Source: Flavisolibacter tropicus (GTDB lineage: Bacteria; Bacteroidota; Bacteroidia; Chitinophagales; Chitinophagaceae). From it: a stretch of DNA of 64,000 nt. Below the pieces are notes generated by a model. It ran no database searches and had not been told where the DNA came from. It worked only from the letters and a program-made list of their open reading frames with translations. Positions 36,035-45,594 of this stretch are shown here, piece by piece. The first letter of the stretch is position 1. Each line of letters starts with the position of its first letter. Position numbers and translations under genes: made by a program. The stretch spans positions 1,798,001 to 1,862,000 of the forward strand of contig NZ_CP011390.1 in NCBI RefSeq assembly GCF_001644645.1, in the 5' to 3' direction.

Positions 36035-36985
36035 ATGGAACAATTATTAAATATGCCGCAAACAAGCAAGACAGCTACATCTGCCCCTGGAAATCCCACC
36101 ATTATTTTGGCAGGTGCCACTGGAGACCTTGGACACCGCATTGCCAATTATCTTGTTAAGTATGGAGCTGTGGTGAAAGCATTGGTACGTAAAGGAAGCA
36201 AGAGCGACCGGCTGCCTTCTTTGCAACAGCAAAAAGTAAAGATCATAAGTGTAGACTTCAACAACCCGGAGCAATTAAAGCAAGCTTGCAAGGGCGGCAC
36301 TTGCCTTGTGTCTGCCTTGAATGGATTAGAGGATGTTATGATTGATGTACAAACACAACTGCTCACTGCTGCTTTGGAGGCAGGTGTTCCACGTTTTATT
36401 CCATCCGATTACTGTATCGATTATACCAAACTCTCTTATGGCAGTAATCGCAACCTGGATCTACGCAAGCAGTTTAATGAACGCTTAGACCAAGCACCCA
36501 TCAGCGCTACTTCTATCCTGAATGGCATGTTTACTAACTTGCTGACTGGGCAAGCGCCTGTTATTCTTTTTGGATTAAAACGCGTTGTTTACTGGGGAGA
36601 TGCAGATCAATTACTTGATTTTACTACAATGGAAAATACAGCTGAATATACAGCCCGTGCAGCTATCGACTACAATACTCCACGCTATTTACGTATTGCA
36701 GGAGAAGTAACCAACGTCAGGGGGCTTCAGCAATCGGCCATCAAAGCCACTGGAAAAGAATTTCGGCTACTCAGAGCGGGTAGCTTAAACAACTTGCAAT
36801 CCATGATCTCCATTACGCGTACCTTATTCCCAAAGAAAAAAGAAGTATTCCCTCCTTGGCAGGGTATGCAATACCTGCACAACATGCTTTCAGGGAAAGC
36901 GAAGCTTTTACCTCTTGACAATGAACGCTACACTGGCATCCATTGGACTTCTGTAAAAGAAATACTGGTTAAAAGCGTATCGTAA
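36035..36985 (+). CDS. NmrA/isoflavone-reductase-like NAD(P)-binding protein
   Basis: Starting from the ATG at 36035 the product has 316 residues. TIILAGATGDLGHRIANYLVKYGAVVKALVRKGSK is the GxxGxxG Rossmann motif of atypical short-chain dehydrogenases, and CLVSALNGLEDVMIDVQTQLLTAALEAGVPRFIPSDYCIDY matches the NmrA/isoflavone reductase substrate-side pattern. A TTG start at 35993 would add 14 residues. Members either reduce phenylpropanoid-like substrates or sense NADP(H); which applies here is not evident. Confidence 0.87.
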   Translation: MEQLLNMPQTSKTATSAPGNPTIILAGATGDLGHRIANYLVKYGAVVKALVRKGSKSDRLPSLQQQKVKIISVDFNNPEQLKQACKGGTCLVSALNGLEDVMIDVQTQLLTAALEAGVPRFIPSDYCIDYTKLSYGSNRNLDLRKQFNERLDQAPISATSILNGMFTNLLTGQAPVILFGLKRVVYWGDADQLLDFTTMENTAEYTARAAIDYNTPRYLRIAGEVTNVRGLQQSAIKATGKEFRLLRAGSLNNLQSMISITRTLFPKKKEVFPPWQGMQYLHNMLSGKAKLLPLDNERYTGIHWTSVKEILVKSVS

Positions 36986-37461
36986 TTTTATTGCGTATGT
37001 CCTTTTACGTTACACGGTTCCTTCAAAGAGCTATCAAAAGCAAAAGCTAACCCTTACTTTCTTACTACCATTCATCAGTCCCCTCCTACCATTCATCAGC
37101 CGAGCAATCCACTCAGCAAGCTATTTTTACGCCAATCCGCTTATTTTGCCGCTCATCACACATACTTTACCGATCGGCTAAGAAAAAACACCACTCATAT
37201 CGGATTTTCTTCTACCCGATTTAGCCACTATATAACTTTGGTTCTTCAATCAATCGGAGTATATCTCCCATGTAAAATGAACAAAAAATTCTGGATGCTT
37301 AATTTACCCGTTGCCGTCAACGAGTGAAACTACTACCGGAAATCTCCATCCTGTAATCACCCAGTCAAAGATTCAACCGAGTTAAACGAGTGACCTGCAA
37401 AGGTCCGGTTCACCACTCATTCTATTTCCAACGGTCACAGTAAAAAGTAACTATCATCAAC
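36986..37461. other. 476-bp spacer before the OmpA/ABC locus
   Basis: No gene seen. CTACCATTCATCAG occurs twice within 37065-37105. A candidate -7 box TAACTTTG lies at 37233-37240 and could start the downstream locus with a leader of about 215 nt. Confidence 0.45.
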
Positions 37462-37635
37462 ATGAAAAAGAAACATGTGATGATCGTAGTGATAGCTATT
37501 GCCTTGCCTATCCTCTTTCATCACGTTAAAACATATAAAAGCGCTGAACAAGCGCCCAATAAAGCCATTGCTCCCAAAACCAACAGTGTTACGAAAGAGG
37601 TAGACCTCTTTACCAACATCAGTTTTTGGAGCTAG
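37462..37635 (+). CDS. 57-residue membrane peptide, first gene of the OmpA/ABC locus
   Basis: Reads MKKKHVMIVVIAIALPILF as a single hydrophobic N-terminal span after three lysines, then a polar tail (KSAEQAPNKAIAPKT) ending DLFTNISFWS. It could be an uncleaved signal anchor or a membrane-bound peptide. It lies 29 bp before the coiled-coil gene on the same strand. No family is recognised. Support comes from its clean start, membrane segment and position. Confidence 0.55.
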   Translation: MKKKHVMIVVIAIALPILFHHVKTYKSAEQAPNKAIAPKTNSVTKEVDLFTNISFWS

Positions 37636-37664
37636 GAGTTTGTTCACTTTTAAAACCAACAACA

Positions 37665-38279
37665 ATGAACATTGGCAAAAAGATCCTGTCGGCCTTTGTA
37701 GAAGTATCGGACAAAGAAAAAGAATCGTCCGAGCCGCCGGCAGCAGTACAAAACACTTCTACACCTGTTAGTAATGGTACGAATCCGGCATCTACCGGCA
37801 AGTTTCAGCAGCATTTTGACAAGCTGTTTGCGGAAGCCAACATTCCAGGACCCGATTATTTCGAGTTCTCCAAAATGGTGGATGTAATGAGCGTCATTCC
37901 TGATGAAAAAGCGCGGTATGCAGCAGCGTTTGCCGGCTTGACCGTACAAGGCCTGGATAAGCAAAAGCTGCTTTCAACAGCCAACGAGTACATCCGTTTG
38001 CTAGAAGCAGATGCCACAGCATTCCGTAGCACCATTGACCAGGCCGTACAGGAAAAAATACAGGCCAAACAGGCCGAAGTAAAAGAGAAAGCGGCCCGCA
38101 TTCAGCAGCTGTCGCAAGAGATCACCGAACTGCAAAACCGCATCGTGGAACTGGATGCGGCCATCAAGGAAAACGAAGAAAAAATATACCACAGCACCGA
38201 AGGTTATGCAGCGGAATCGGAAGAGCGAAAGCGAAGGATACAGGTGGATATGGAGAAGATCGAGCAGCATATTGAGTGA
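37665..38279 (+). CDS. Coiled-coil protein of the OmpA/ABC locus
   Basis: From the ATG at 37665 the product has 204 residues. Residues ~1-45 are polar and Pro/Ser/Thr-rich; ~46-100 form a compact helical part (FDKLFAEANIPGPDYFEFSKMVDVMSVIPDEKARYAAAF); ~115-204 are a long coiled coil rich in Gln, Glu, Lys and Ala. No signal peptide or membrane span is visible, so it is probably cytosolic. The family is not recognised by name. It likely partners the next protein, which also has long helices. Confidence 0.75.
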   Translation: MNIGKKILSAFVEVSDKEKESSEPPAAVQNTSTPVSNGTNPASTGKFQQHFDKLFAEANIPGPDYFEFSKMVDVMSVIPDEKARYAAAFAGLTVQGLDKQKLLSTANEYIRLLEADATAFRSTIDQAVQEKIQAKQAEVKEKAARIQQLSQEITELQNRIVELDAAIKENEEKIYHSTEGYAAESEERKRRIQVDMEKIEQHIE

Positions 38280-38282
38280 AAG

Positions 38283-38467
38283 AGCTGCAAGCTACAAGCT
38301 GCACGCTGCAAGCATTAAACAGCCAATCGTGAATGGTGAGTGGCGAGTGTTGAGTGTTGAGTGGTGAGTGAGAGGCTACGAGCCGTGAGAAATGAGAAAT
38401 GAGTGATGAGTGATGAGTGATGAATAATGAGCGACTTATGGAATTTGGATTTTGTGATTTGGAATTT
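38283..38467. repeat. Composite heptad array in the coiled-coil/membrane-protein spacer
   Basis: Four blocks share a 7-bp phase: AGCTGCA-type (38283-38310), NNGAGTG-type (38329-38370: GTGAATG, GTGAGTG, GCGAGTG, TTGAGTG twice, GTGAGTG), NNATGAG-type (38390-38431) and GGAATTT-type (38440-38467). This is the clearest composite example in the window. Confidence 0.75.
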
Positions 38468-38522
38468 ATGCCTGAACAAACAAAAATGAGCAACAGTTTT
38501 TATAACAATTAAAACAACAAAC

Positions 38523-39509
38523 ATGATACAAACAATTGAAAACAAAAAGACACCGGGCTGGTTCTCGGAGCCTAAGAATGTAGCCACTACCGTTGTGGGC
38601 TTATCATTGGTAGCAGGACTTACCTATGGTTTCCTGACCTACGTATTACCCTGGATGGTAACCGTTACCTGGAACCTTGTCAACCTGATCATAGGTGGCG
38701 CCATCCTTGGCTTTATATTAATGATTGTAAGTAACAAGAAATTCTGGAGAGCTATAAAATACTTCTCTGAGTTTATTGCCAACTACACCATTGGTCTGGC
38801 CATTGAGCTTAACCCTTTTGCCATCCTGCAAATGAAAATCGATCAGGGATATTACGACCGTAAAACGTTGTATAAACAATCGGCAAAATTGAAGGGTAAA
38901 CAAAGCGAGCTAATGGGCAAGCTTACTACCAAAGAGAAGGAACTGCAATTGAATGTGCAGAAGGTAAAGATCCTGCAGAAGGAAGGTGGCAACAATCGTC
39001 AACTGGATCTCTATGCCAACAATGTGTTGCGCTGTAGAGAGTACATCGACAATGTAACTCCCATTGTGGGTGACCTGACCAAACTGATCAAGTTTGCCGA
39101 CATGGCGTATGATGAGAGTGGTATCATGCTGGAAGATGCCAGACTGGATCTGGAAGCCAAGAAAGACTTATACTATTCTGTCACCACAGGTTTGTCGGCC
39201 GTAAGCAGTGCCATGAAAGCTTTCAAAGGTGATGATGAATTGAACCGTGACGCAGAGAAAGCCCTGGCTTTACTGAAAACGCAGATCGGTGAAAAGATCG
39301 GTCACATCAAGTCGGCCATCGATGTCACTTCTCGCTTTATGGATGATCGTGTATTGGAGGACAAGGCCAAGTCCGCACAGGCTATTGAACTGATCAACCA
39401 GTTTGATATGCAGTCCGACTTCAACTACACGAAACAGGCTCTCCGCAAAGAAGGCGGTCACCTGAAAGATGTCAATATCACTGACCGCTACAGAGGACTG
39501 CTTGATTAG
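38523..39509 (+). CDS. Membrane-anchored helical protein (PspA-like in style)
   Basis: The 328-residue protein has two membrane spans (~24-45 VVGLSLVAGLTYGFLTYVLPW and ~50-70 LVNLIIGGAILGFILMIV) followed by ~250 residues of charged helices with coiled-coil character (LKGKQSELMGKLTTKEKELQLNVQKVKILQKEGG). The helical part, with its segment DMAYDESGIMLEDARLDLEAKK, recalls PspA/IM30-type membrane-stress proteins, but this is an impression, not a firm family call. Both neighbours are part of the same presumed system. Confidence 0.75.
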   Translation: MIQTIENKKTPGWFSEPKNVATTVVGLSLVAGLTYGFLTYVLPWMVTVTWNLVNLIIGGAILGFILMIVSNKKFWRAIKYFSEFIANYTIGLAIELNPFAILQMKIDQGYYDRKTLYKQSAKLKGKQSELMGKLTTKEKELQLNVQKVKILQKEGGNNRQLDLYANNVLRCREYIDNVTPIVGDLTKLIKFADMAYDESGIMLEDARLDLEAKKDLYYSVTTGLSAVSSAMKAFKGDDELNRDAEKALALLKTQIGEKIGHIKSAIDVTSRFMDDRVLEDKAKSAQAIELINQFDMQSDFNYTKQALRKEGGHLKDVNITDRYRGLLD

Positions 39510-39764
39510 AGTTCATGGCGCCCTATGAAAGGAAAATCCAAATAGGAAAATCCAAATTCCAAAGGTTAGGACAGTTAACTCAATGGAATTTGAATCAATC
39601 CTTCGCTGCGCCGCCAATACCCATGTAAAATAAGTTTAGCTCAATAGCATTCCTATTGCTGAACGGAGCGTCGCCACTGGTGAAAAATCAGGGTGATGCA
39701 GCCGGGAGCCCAATCCATGTCCAAACAAAACCAAAATAGTTTAAACCAATTAAAACGAAATACA

Positions 39765-41531
39765 ATGACAATCAAATTAAAACCCGCTGGTAAATTATTA
39801 ATCATCGCTGCTATTGTAACAACAGGCATTTTGGCCATTCGATGGTATCAACGTCAACCTAAAGAAGTAGGCGACTCCATTGCCATTGGCCAGGTAGCCT
39901 TACCCGATGTAGCTGAAGCCTCATTAAGTACTAATGCCGTAAAACTGCCTTTGCCAACCACCGAGCCGGCTAACAACGGTGGTTCTCAAATTACATGGGA
40001 ACGAATGGCCTGGAACAGCCAGTTCTCTGGAATGTATGCCAATGGTGGTATGCGCACCACAAGAGGCTCCTTGTTTGACAAAGCTCATGTAGACATTACC
40101 TATGTACGTCAGGACGACTGTAACAAACAGATGGCTGACCTGGTAAAGTTTGCCAAGGAGTATCAATCCAGTTCCAATACGCCTGGTGTGTTGATTACGT
40201 TTATGGGCGACGGTATGCCTGCGTTCATGACCGCGCTGTCAAAAGAACTGGAACCGTTAGGACCAGAATATCAGCCGATCATCCTGCCCTTAACACACGG
40301 TAAGTCGTATGGTGAAGACCAGGTTATGGGTCCACAGTCATGGAAGCAAGATCCACACAATGCTATTGGTAAGGCAGTAGCCGGTGTGTTGCGTGATGGT
40401 GACATCAACATCCTGTTGAAATGGGCTGGCGACAACGGCCTGAAAGTAAACCCTGATGAGACTACATATGACCGTGAAGCTATTAACATCATTGCTGCCA
40501 ACGACTTCCTGGATGCACCCAACAAGTACATTACAGGTTATTCTGAAAAGAGAAAGATTGTGGTGAATGGCCGTACTACAGGTAAAGACACTACGATTGG
40601 TGTAGATGCGGTAGCAACCTGGACGCCAGGCGACGTGAACGTGGCTACCAAGAAAGGTGGACTGGTAACCATAGCCAGCACCAAACAGTATGCAGCGCAA
40701 ATGCCTAACCAGACCATCGCCATTAAGAAGTGGGCGTATGATCACCGTACTGATGTAGAGAACATGATCATCGCTCTAGCTATGGCAGGCGACCAGGTAC
40801 GTTCCTTTAACGAAGCCAAGGCCTTTGCCGCTAAAGTAAGTGCACAAGTGTACCAGGAGCAAACACCCGAGTATTGGTTGAAGTATTACAATGGTGTGGA
40901 AGAAACAGATATGCAGGGCCTGAAAGTTAACCTTGGTGGTTCTACCGTGTTCAACCTGTCCGACATGGCCAATACTTATGGCTTGGGTAATGATAAGGTA
41001 GACCGCTATAAGGCTGTATACAACACGTTTGGTAACCTGATGGTAAAAATGTATCCAGCCATTATGCCTTCATTCATGCCTTATGAAAAGGCGGTAGACA
41101 AGTCGTTCTTGTTTTCTGTGATCTCTAACCACCCTGAGCTGTTAGAAGGTAAATCAATAGAAGCCCAATATGCTTCTCAGATCACATCAGCTGTATCGTC
41201 TAAATCGTACAGCATTGTGTTTGAGACCGGGTCGGCTAACATCCATCCGTCATCTTACCGCATGCTTGATGAGATTTTTGAAAGTGCTGTAGTGGCGGAA
41301 GGTTTAAAACTAGGTGTGTATGGCCACACGGACAACAATGGTTCTGATGCCATCAACATACCACTTTCTGAAAAACGTGCTAATGCGGTGAAAGCCTACT
41401 TGTTGAAGAAAGGCTTAAAAGAAGCCCGAATTGAAACAAAAGGATATGGTGCCAGTCAGCCGATTGCTGATAACAACACCGAAAGCGGAAAAAGCAAGAA
41501 CCGTCGTGTAGAGATTGTGCTGGGTGAGTAA
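39765..41531 (+). CDS. Substrate-binding-protein-like domain fused to a C-terminal OmpA domain
   Basis: With the ATG at 39765 the product has 588 residues: an N-terminal membrane anchor (LLIIAAIVTTGILAIRWY, ~9-26), a periplasmic two-lobed solute-binding-like region (~70-455) resembling SsuA/NMT1-type proteins, and an OmpA/MotB peptidoglycan-binding domain (~475-588: FETGSANIHPSS, VYGHTDNNGS, LSEKRANAVKAYL, NRRVEIVL). This fusion is known as the substrate-binding/OmpA family. It would tether an ABC-type receptor to the cell wall. The cognate permease and ATPase follow, separated by a heptad array. Confidence 0.88.
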   Translation: MTIKLKPAGKLLIIAAIVTTGILAIRWYQRQPKEVGDSIAIGQVALPDVAEASLSTNAVKLPLPTTEPANNGGSQITWERMAWNSQFSGMYANGGMRTTRGSLFDKAHVDITYVRQDDCNKQMADLVKFAKEYQSSSNTPGVLITFMGDGMPAFMTALSKELEPLGPEYQPIILPLTHGKSYGEDQVMGPQSWKQDPHNAIGKAVAGVLRDGDINILLKWAGDNGLKVNPDETTYDREAINIIAANDFLDAPNKYITGYSEKRKIVVNGRTTGKDTTIGVDAVATWTPGDVNVATKKGGLVTIASTKQYAAQMPNQTIAIKKWAYDHRTDVENMIIALAMAGDQVRSFNEAKAFAAKVSAQVYQEQTPEYWLKYYNGVEETDMQGLKVNLGGSTVFNLSDMANTYGLGNDKVDRYKAVYNTFGNLMVKMYPAIMPSFMPYEKAVDKSFLFSVISNHPELLEGKSIEAQYASQITSAVSSKSYSIVFETGSANIHPSSYRMLDEIFESAVVAEGLKLGVYGHTDNNGSDAINIPLSEKRANAVKAYLLKKGLKEARIETKGYGASQPIADNNTESGKSKNRRVEIVLGE

Positions 41532-41570
41532 TGAACGGGGAGAGGAAGGATTGAGTGAATGGTGAGAGAA

Positions 41571-41640
41571 AAGCTACGAGCTATGAGCTCTGAGCTGTGA
41601 GAAGGGAGCTATGAGAAGTGAAAGGTGATACGTGAGAAAA
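41571..41640. repeat. Ten in-phase GAGCTAT-like heptads
   Basis: AAGCTAC, GAGCTAT, GAGCTCT, GAGCTGT, GAGAAGG, GAGCTAT, GAGAAGT, GAAAGGT, GATACGT, GAGAAAA. A looser AAAACCA/AATTCCA heptad tract follows at about 41676-41710. Confidence 0.8.
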
Positions 41641-41759
41641 AAGGTCATTTGTGATCCTTCCCTCCTTCCTAAAAGGAAAACCAAAAACCAAATTCCAAAA
41701 TCAAACACTTTGATCAGACATCAGAGATCAATAAATCAGACATTCCAAAACTCTTCATT

Positions 41760-42545
41760 ATGGTTCAAACATTATTTAAACCCTTTGCCAAATTAAGCAA
41801 GCAATCTTTCATCACCTTAGTGGTGTTGCAGGTAATACTAGCCTTACTGTTCTGGCATACTGCTTCCAACGGGCTTATACCCCAACCACTGAAAGTGGCT
41901 AAGGCATTTGTCTCAATGTTAGGCAGCCGCCAGCTACTTGACAATACACTAATTAGCCTGGGACTAACAGTACAGGCTATGTTATATTCGATAGCGATAA
42001 CCTTATTATTTGCCTACTTGTCTGTAGTCCCCTTTTTCAAAGGCATGGCGCAATTCCTGGTCAAGTGTCGCTATCTCACATTAACCGGTTTGATCTTCAT
42101 CTTTACGTTGCTCACGAAAGACGGCAGCCAGTTGAAGCTATCACTACTAATATTCGGTATCGTACCCTTTTTCGTCACCTCGTTCCTATCGGTAATTCTT
42201 AACAGCAACAGGCAGGAGTATGAATTGTGCCAGACACTGGGTTACAATAACTGGCAAACACTTTATGAAGTGATCATTGTTGGCAAGGCCGACCAGGTGT
42301 TAGAGATCCTACGTCAAAACTTTGCCATTGCCTGGTTGATGATCACCCTGGTTGAAGGACTGAATATGAGCGAAGGTGGTATTGGCGCTTTATTAATTAA
42401 ATACAATAAGTATAACGATCTGACGCATGTATTAGCCATACAACTGGTGATCTTTCTCATTGGTATTGGCTTCGATTATTTATTAGGGACTGTCCGTCAT
42501 TGGTTGTTCCCTTATACAAAACTCAATGGAGGACATAAAGCATGA
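41760..42545 (+). CDS. SsuC/TauC-like ABC transporter permease
   Basis: The 261-residue protein has six predicted membrane spans and the cytosolic coupling loop QEYELCQTLGYNNWQTLYEVIIVGKADQVLEILRQNFAIAW, which corresponds to the EAA loop of nitrate/sulfonate/taurine-type importers. The phrase LVEGLNMSEGGIGALLIKYNKY matches the C-terminal half of that family. It overlaps the ATPase gene by 4 bp. In this locus it probably works with the OmpA-fused receptor; the substrate is unknown and may not be a nutrient. Confidence 0.85.
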   Translation: MVQTLFKPFAKLSKQSFITLVVLQVILALLFWHTASNGLIPQPLKVAKAFVSMLGSRQLLDNTLISLGLTVQAMLYSIAITLLFAYLSVVPFFKGMAQFLVKCRYLTLTGLIFIFTLLTKDGSQLKLSLLIFGIVPFFVTSFLSVILNSNRQEYELCQTLGYNNWQTLYEVIIVGKADQVLEILRQNFAIAWLMITLVEGLNMSEGGIGALLIKYNKYNDLTHVLAIQLVIFLIGIGFDYLLGTVRHWLFPYTKLNGGHKA

Positions 42546-43336
42546 TGACCTATAAAAAAGAAGAAGAGATTTTGTCTGTAAAAGACCTGAGCCTGCAATA
42601 TGATAGCCGTCTCATTCTACGCGACATCAACTTCCAAATCAAAAACATAGTACGCCCCGGTTGCCTGCAAGGACAGGTGGTATCACTCATTGGCCGAAGT
42701 GGCATTGGCAAAACACAGTTATTCAAACTGCTGGCGGGATTACAAACACCTACATCAGGGTCTATTACCATACATGATAACCAGGTAGTAAAAGCAGGCG
42801 ACATGGGTGTTATTTTCCAGAACTACTACCTGTTTGAATGGCGCACCATACAGCAGTCGTTACTATTGGCCGCCAAACAAAACACCAGGCTAAGAGGAAA
42901 AGAAAAAGAAGCCATGGCAGCCTATGTTACTCAATTTGATCTGGAGCAGTGCCTATGGTTGTACCCGCAACAACTTTCCGGTGGTCAACGCCAACGTGTA
43001 AGCATCATTCAGCAATTGCTCAAGGGCGCCGATTTCCTTTTGCTGGACGAGCCATTCTCAGGCCTAGATGTATGCGTACTGGATAAGGTAGTGGATCTAT
43101 TGAGGCAAGTCTCTCTTTCGGATGAACTAAAAACACTGATCATCGTATCGCACGACATTGAAACTGCGGTAGCCATTTCAGATACGGTATTCATACTTGG
43201 TCCGGATAATGGCCAACCAGGTGCAACAATCAAAAAAGAGATCGATTTAATAGAGCGTGGCCTGGCCTGGCAAAAAGATATCAAGAAAACAAAACCCTTT
43301 TTAGATACTGTCGACGAGATCAAACGCTGTATCTAG
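42542..43336 (+). CDS. SsuB/TauB-like ABC transporter ATP-binding protein
   Basis: The 264-residue ATPase shows Walker A LIGRSGIGKTQLFKLLAG (~49-66), Q-loop VIFQNYYLFEWRTI, signature LSGGQRQRVSI, Walker B FLLLDEPFSGLD and H-loop VSHDIETA. These follow the nitrate/sulfonate/taurine importer ATPases. IGKTQ in place of the usual SGKST is a small oddity, but the nucleotide-binding Lys and Thr are present. It closes the locus and is followed by a terminator. Confidence 0.92.
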   Translation: MMTYKKEEEILSVKDLSLQYDSRLILRDINFQIKNIVRPGCLQGQVVSLIGRSGIGKTQLFKLLAGLQTPTSGSITIHDNQVVKAGDMGVIFQNYYLFEWRTIQQSLLLAAKQNTRLRGKEKEAMAAYVTQFDLEQCLWLYPQQLSGGQRQRVSIIQQLLKGADFLLLDEPFSGLDVCVLDKVVDLLRQVSLSDELKTLIIVSHDIETAVAISDTVFILGPDNGQPGATIKKEIDLIERGLAWQKDIKKTKPFLDTVDEIKRCI

Positions 43337-43354
43337 TTCGTTGGTTTTAATTTG

Positions 43355-43384
43355 AAGAGCCCCTGTTTCTACGGGGGCTTTTAA
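43355..43384 (+). terminator. Terminator of the OmpA/ABC locus
   Basis: AGCCCC and GGGGCT form the stem core around a ~9-nt loop, followed by TTTT, 19 bp after the ATPase stop. Confidence 0.7.
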
Positions 43385-43905
43385 AAGCTGCACACTTAAC
43401 GCTGTACGCTGCTAACAGCGCACCGGAGCGCGAAGAGGGATAGGAACCACACAGGCACTGGGAGCACGGAGGGGCACAGAGCAAATTGGGGCCGCAAAAA
43501 TGCAAAGGCACAAAGGAGCACAAAGAGAAGTTTGCGCACAGAGGAAAGGAAGACCGCAGATGAGTGGGATTTAGAAAGGATTAGCAGGATTAGTGTCAGC
43601 AATCCATATTGCCAGGCTGCCGAGTTTTGCTGCGACCTCATTCAAAACGTTTTAGGCATTTTCACTTTTTAAACAATAAGTATTTTACCCTATATCGTTG
43701 TAACCAATATACCTAGACCATAAAGGTTTTCACTCATATACGCCCCTAAACAAAACCCTACCAATACATTCATAGTATTAAATATCTTATGAAAGAAAAA
43801 CATAATTGAAGCCCCAAAAACAGCTTTTACTAATTAGGTTTGAACTTTGAAAAAGGCTGATTGAGGCTTCCCCTTCAATCTTTTTTCTCAGTAACCCTAT
43901 AGATT
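43385..43905. other. 520-bp spacer with repeat-like text
   Basis: No gene seen. It holds a short heptad tract (AGCTGCA, CACTTAA, CGCTGTA, CGCTGCT around 43387-43415) and a CACAGAG/GCACAAAG-rich purine tract at about 43440-43590, a sequence style also found as its complement at 55065-55110. Confidence 0.5.
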
Positions 43906-45594
43906 ATGATAAAGACCATACTGACCGTATCCATTTGCTTTATCACTCTTTTGCTGCACGCTCAGAATACTGATCTCCCTGGGCCCACTCCTCAATTACA
44001 AACCTTGCCCTCTGGAAGCTATATTATTGCCATGGACAACACCTTGCAGCTAAACAGTGCAGGCAATTTTAATTTAAAAGCCTATGGCCTTGTTGTTTAT
44101 TTATTGAATAACAACGTTAGAGTGAAATGGGCTATCAAAGCTGGGAAAACGAAAGACGGCATCGACTTTACCGGAACTGCTGAAACCATAAAACCTACGC
44201 TGGTAGCTGCTGGGGCCGCTAAAAATTTCAAAGCGGGACCATTCGTCATTTTTGCATCAGACACAACAGGGGTAGCTTTTCTAATCGACGCGTTTTATGC
44301 AGCTAATTCCTTGACAGGATTAAATCGTCCCACTATTTTTCGATTAACGGCCGATGTAACAAACGTAGACATACGTTATGATCTTTCGGGGTTTCGCCCC
44401 AAGGCAGCAATACTAACAGATGGCGGCAATCAAAACATTCATCTGGCTTATATGACAGCGGCCGCCATACCCGCTATTAGCTATGCAACTTCGCTGGGCA
44501 CCGACCTTTTAATTAATTGCTTCACATTCGCTTCTGAACCACACAATGGCAAAACGGGAACTGCTGTAAACAATGCCATAAATGCCATTAAAGATTTTGT
44601 TACAAAAGGTGGCAATTTTTTAGCTCAATGTGATGCCATAGATAACTATGAGAATAATAGCCTTGGTCGTTTTCAAACAACGGGTGGCATTAAAGTCACT
44701 AACACAATAGGAACAAATTATACGTACCCTAATCCCGACCTGAGCCTTTCTCAATATGAAGGAAACTATGATGGAAATGCTGGGGGAAGCGTAAGAGACT
44801 GGAAGGTTATTGGAACAACTATCAACAACCAGCATAGTCATTTTAAAGGCACCCTAGCGGATACAATGGCAATCGGCGTTAGTGTATCCAAACATTTCAA
44901 TGGTAAAGGTGGGCTTGTTTTTTATGTAGGCAATCATGATTTCGATCCTTCAAAAGCCGCAGAAATTAATGGCATTCGCATGTACATGAATGCTTTTTTA
45001 ACGCCATCCAACACCAACTGCCCGTTACTAACTTTCACTCCGCTTGATGCAAAGCTGACCCAATTTTCTGGTAATACTCAAAACGGAAAAACAAAATTGG
45101 CATGGACGGTTTCAAACAATGAATCTGTTAAACAGATTTTTGTTGAAAAAAGCCTGGATGGAACAAACTTCAGCCTGGTTGCAGTTTACCCTCCTTCAAC
45201 AAATACTGGTATAAGCAACTATCAATACACGGAAGTACAAAATGTAACAAAGACTTATTATCGTCTTAAATTGATAGATAAGCAAGGCTCCAGCCAATCC
45301 TCCCCTGTAGTTTTCATTTCTTATCAGGAAAGCCAGCAGCCCTTTATACGCGTTTTAAATGACGCAGGCAAAGATGATATAATGATCAGCTATCATAGCA
45401 ATAAAAAAGACATGGCAAACTTTTATGTCTATAATTCTTCCGGCACGAGAGTTTATTCAGGAAAACACATGCTTGTTGAAGGATCGAATATTGTATCTAT
45501 TCCTGCAACTAGTTTAAACCAAAAAGGCATTTATTTCGTTGAGGCTATCAATCAGGACAATTCTGTTCTTAAAACAAAATTGATGAAGCTCTAA
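43906..45594 (+). CDS. Secreted protein with T9SS type A C-terminal sorting domain
   Basis: The 562-residue protein has a signal peptide (MIKTILTVSICFITLLLHAQ). A large N-terminal region (~25-370) contains segments like PKAAILTDGGNQNIHLAYM and GNFLAQCDAIDNYENN, reminiscent of a glutamine-amidotransferase-like or ThuA-like fold. A fibronectin-like stretch follows (~385-470, KLAWTVSNNESVKQIFVEKSLDGTNF), then the T9SS sorting domain (~480-562, ending GIYFVEAINQDNSVLKTKLMKL). It should be exported across the outer membrane by the type IX system. Its biochemical role is unknown. Confidence 0.85.
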   Translation: MIKTILTVSICFITLLLHAQNTDLPGPTPQLQTLPSGSYIIAMDNTLQLNSAGNFNLKAYGLVVYLLNNNVRVKWAIKAGKTKDGIDFTGTAETIKPTLVAAGAAKNFKAGPFVIFASDTTGVAFLIDAFYAANSLTGLNRPTIFRLTADVTNVDIRYDLSGFRPKAAILTDGGNQNIHLAYMTAAAIPAISYATSLGTDLLINCFTFASEPHNGKTGTAVNNAINAIKDFVTKGGNFLAQCDAIDNYENNSLGRFQTTGGIKVTNTIGTNYTYPNPDLSLSQYEGNYDGNAGGSVRDWKVIGTTINNQHSHFKGTLADTMAIGVSVSKHFNGKGGLVFYVGNHDFDPSKAAEINGIRMYMNAFLTPSNTNCPLLTFTPLDAKLTQFSGNTQNGKTKLAWTVSNNESVKQIFVEKSLDGTNFSLVAVYPPSTNTGISNYQYTEVQNVTKTYYRLKLIDKQGSSQSSPVVFISYQESQQPFIRVLNDAGKDDIMISYHSNKKDMANFYVYNSSGTRVYSGKHMLVEGSNIVSIPATSLNQKGIYFVEAINQDNSVLKTKLMKL

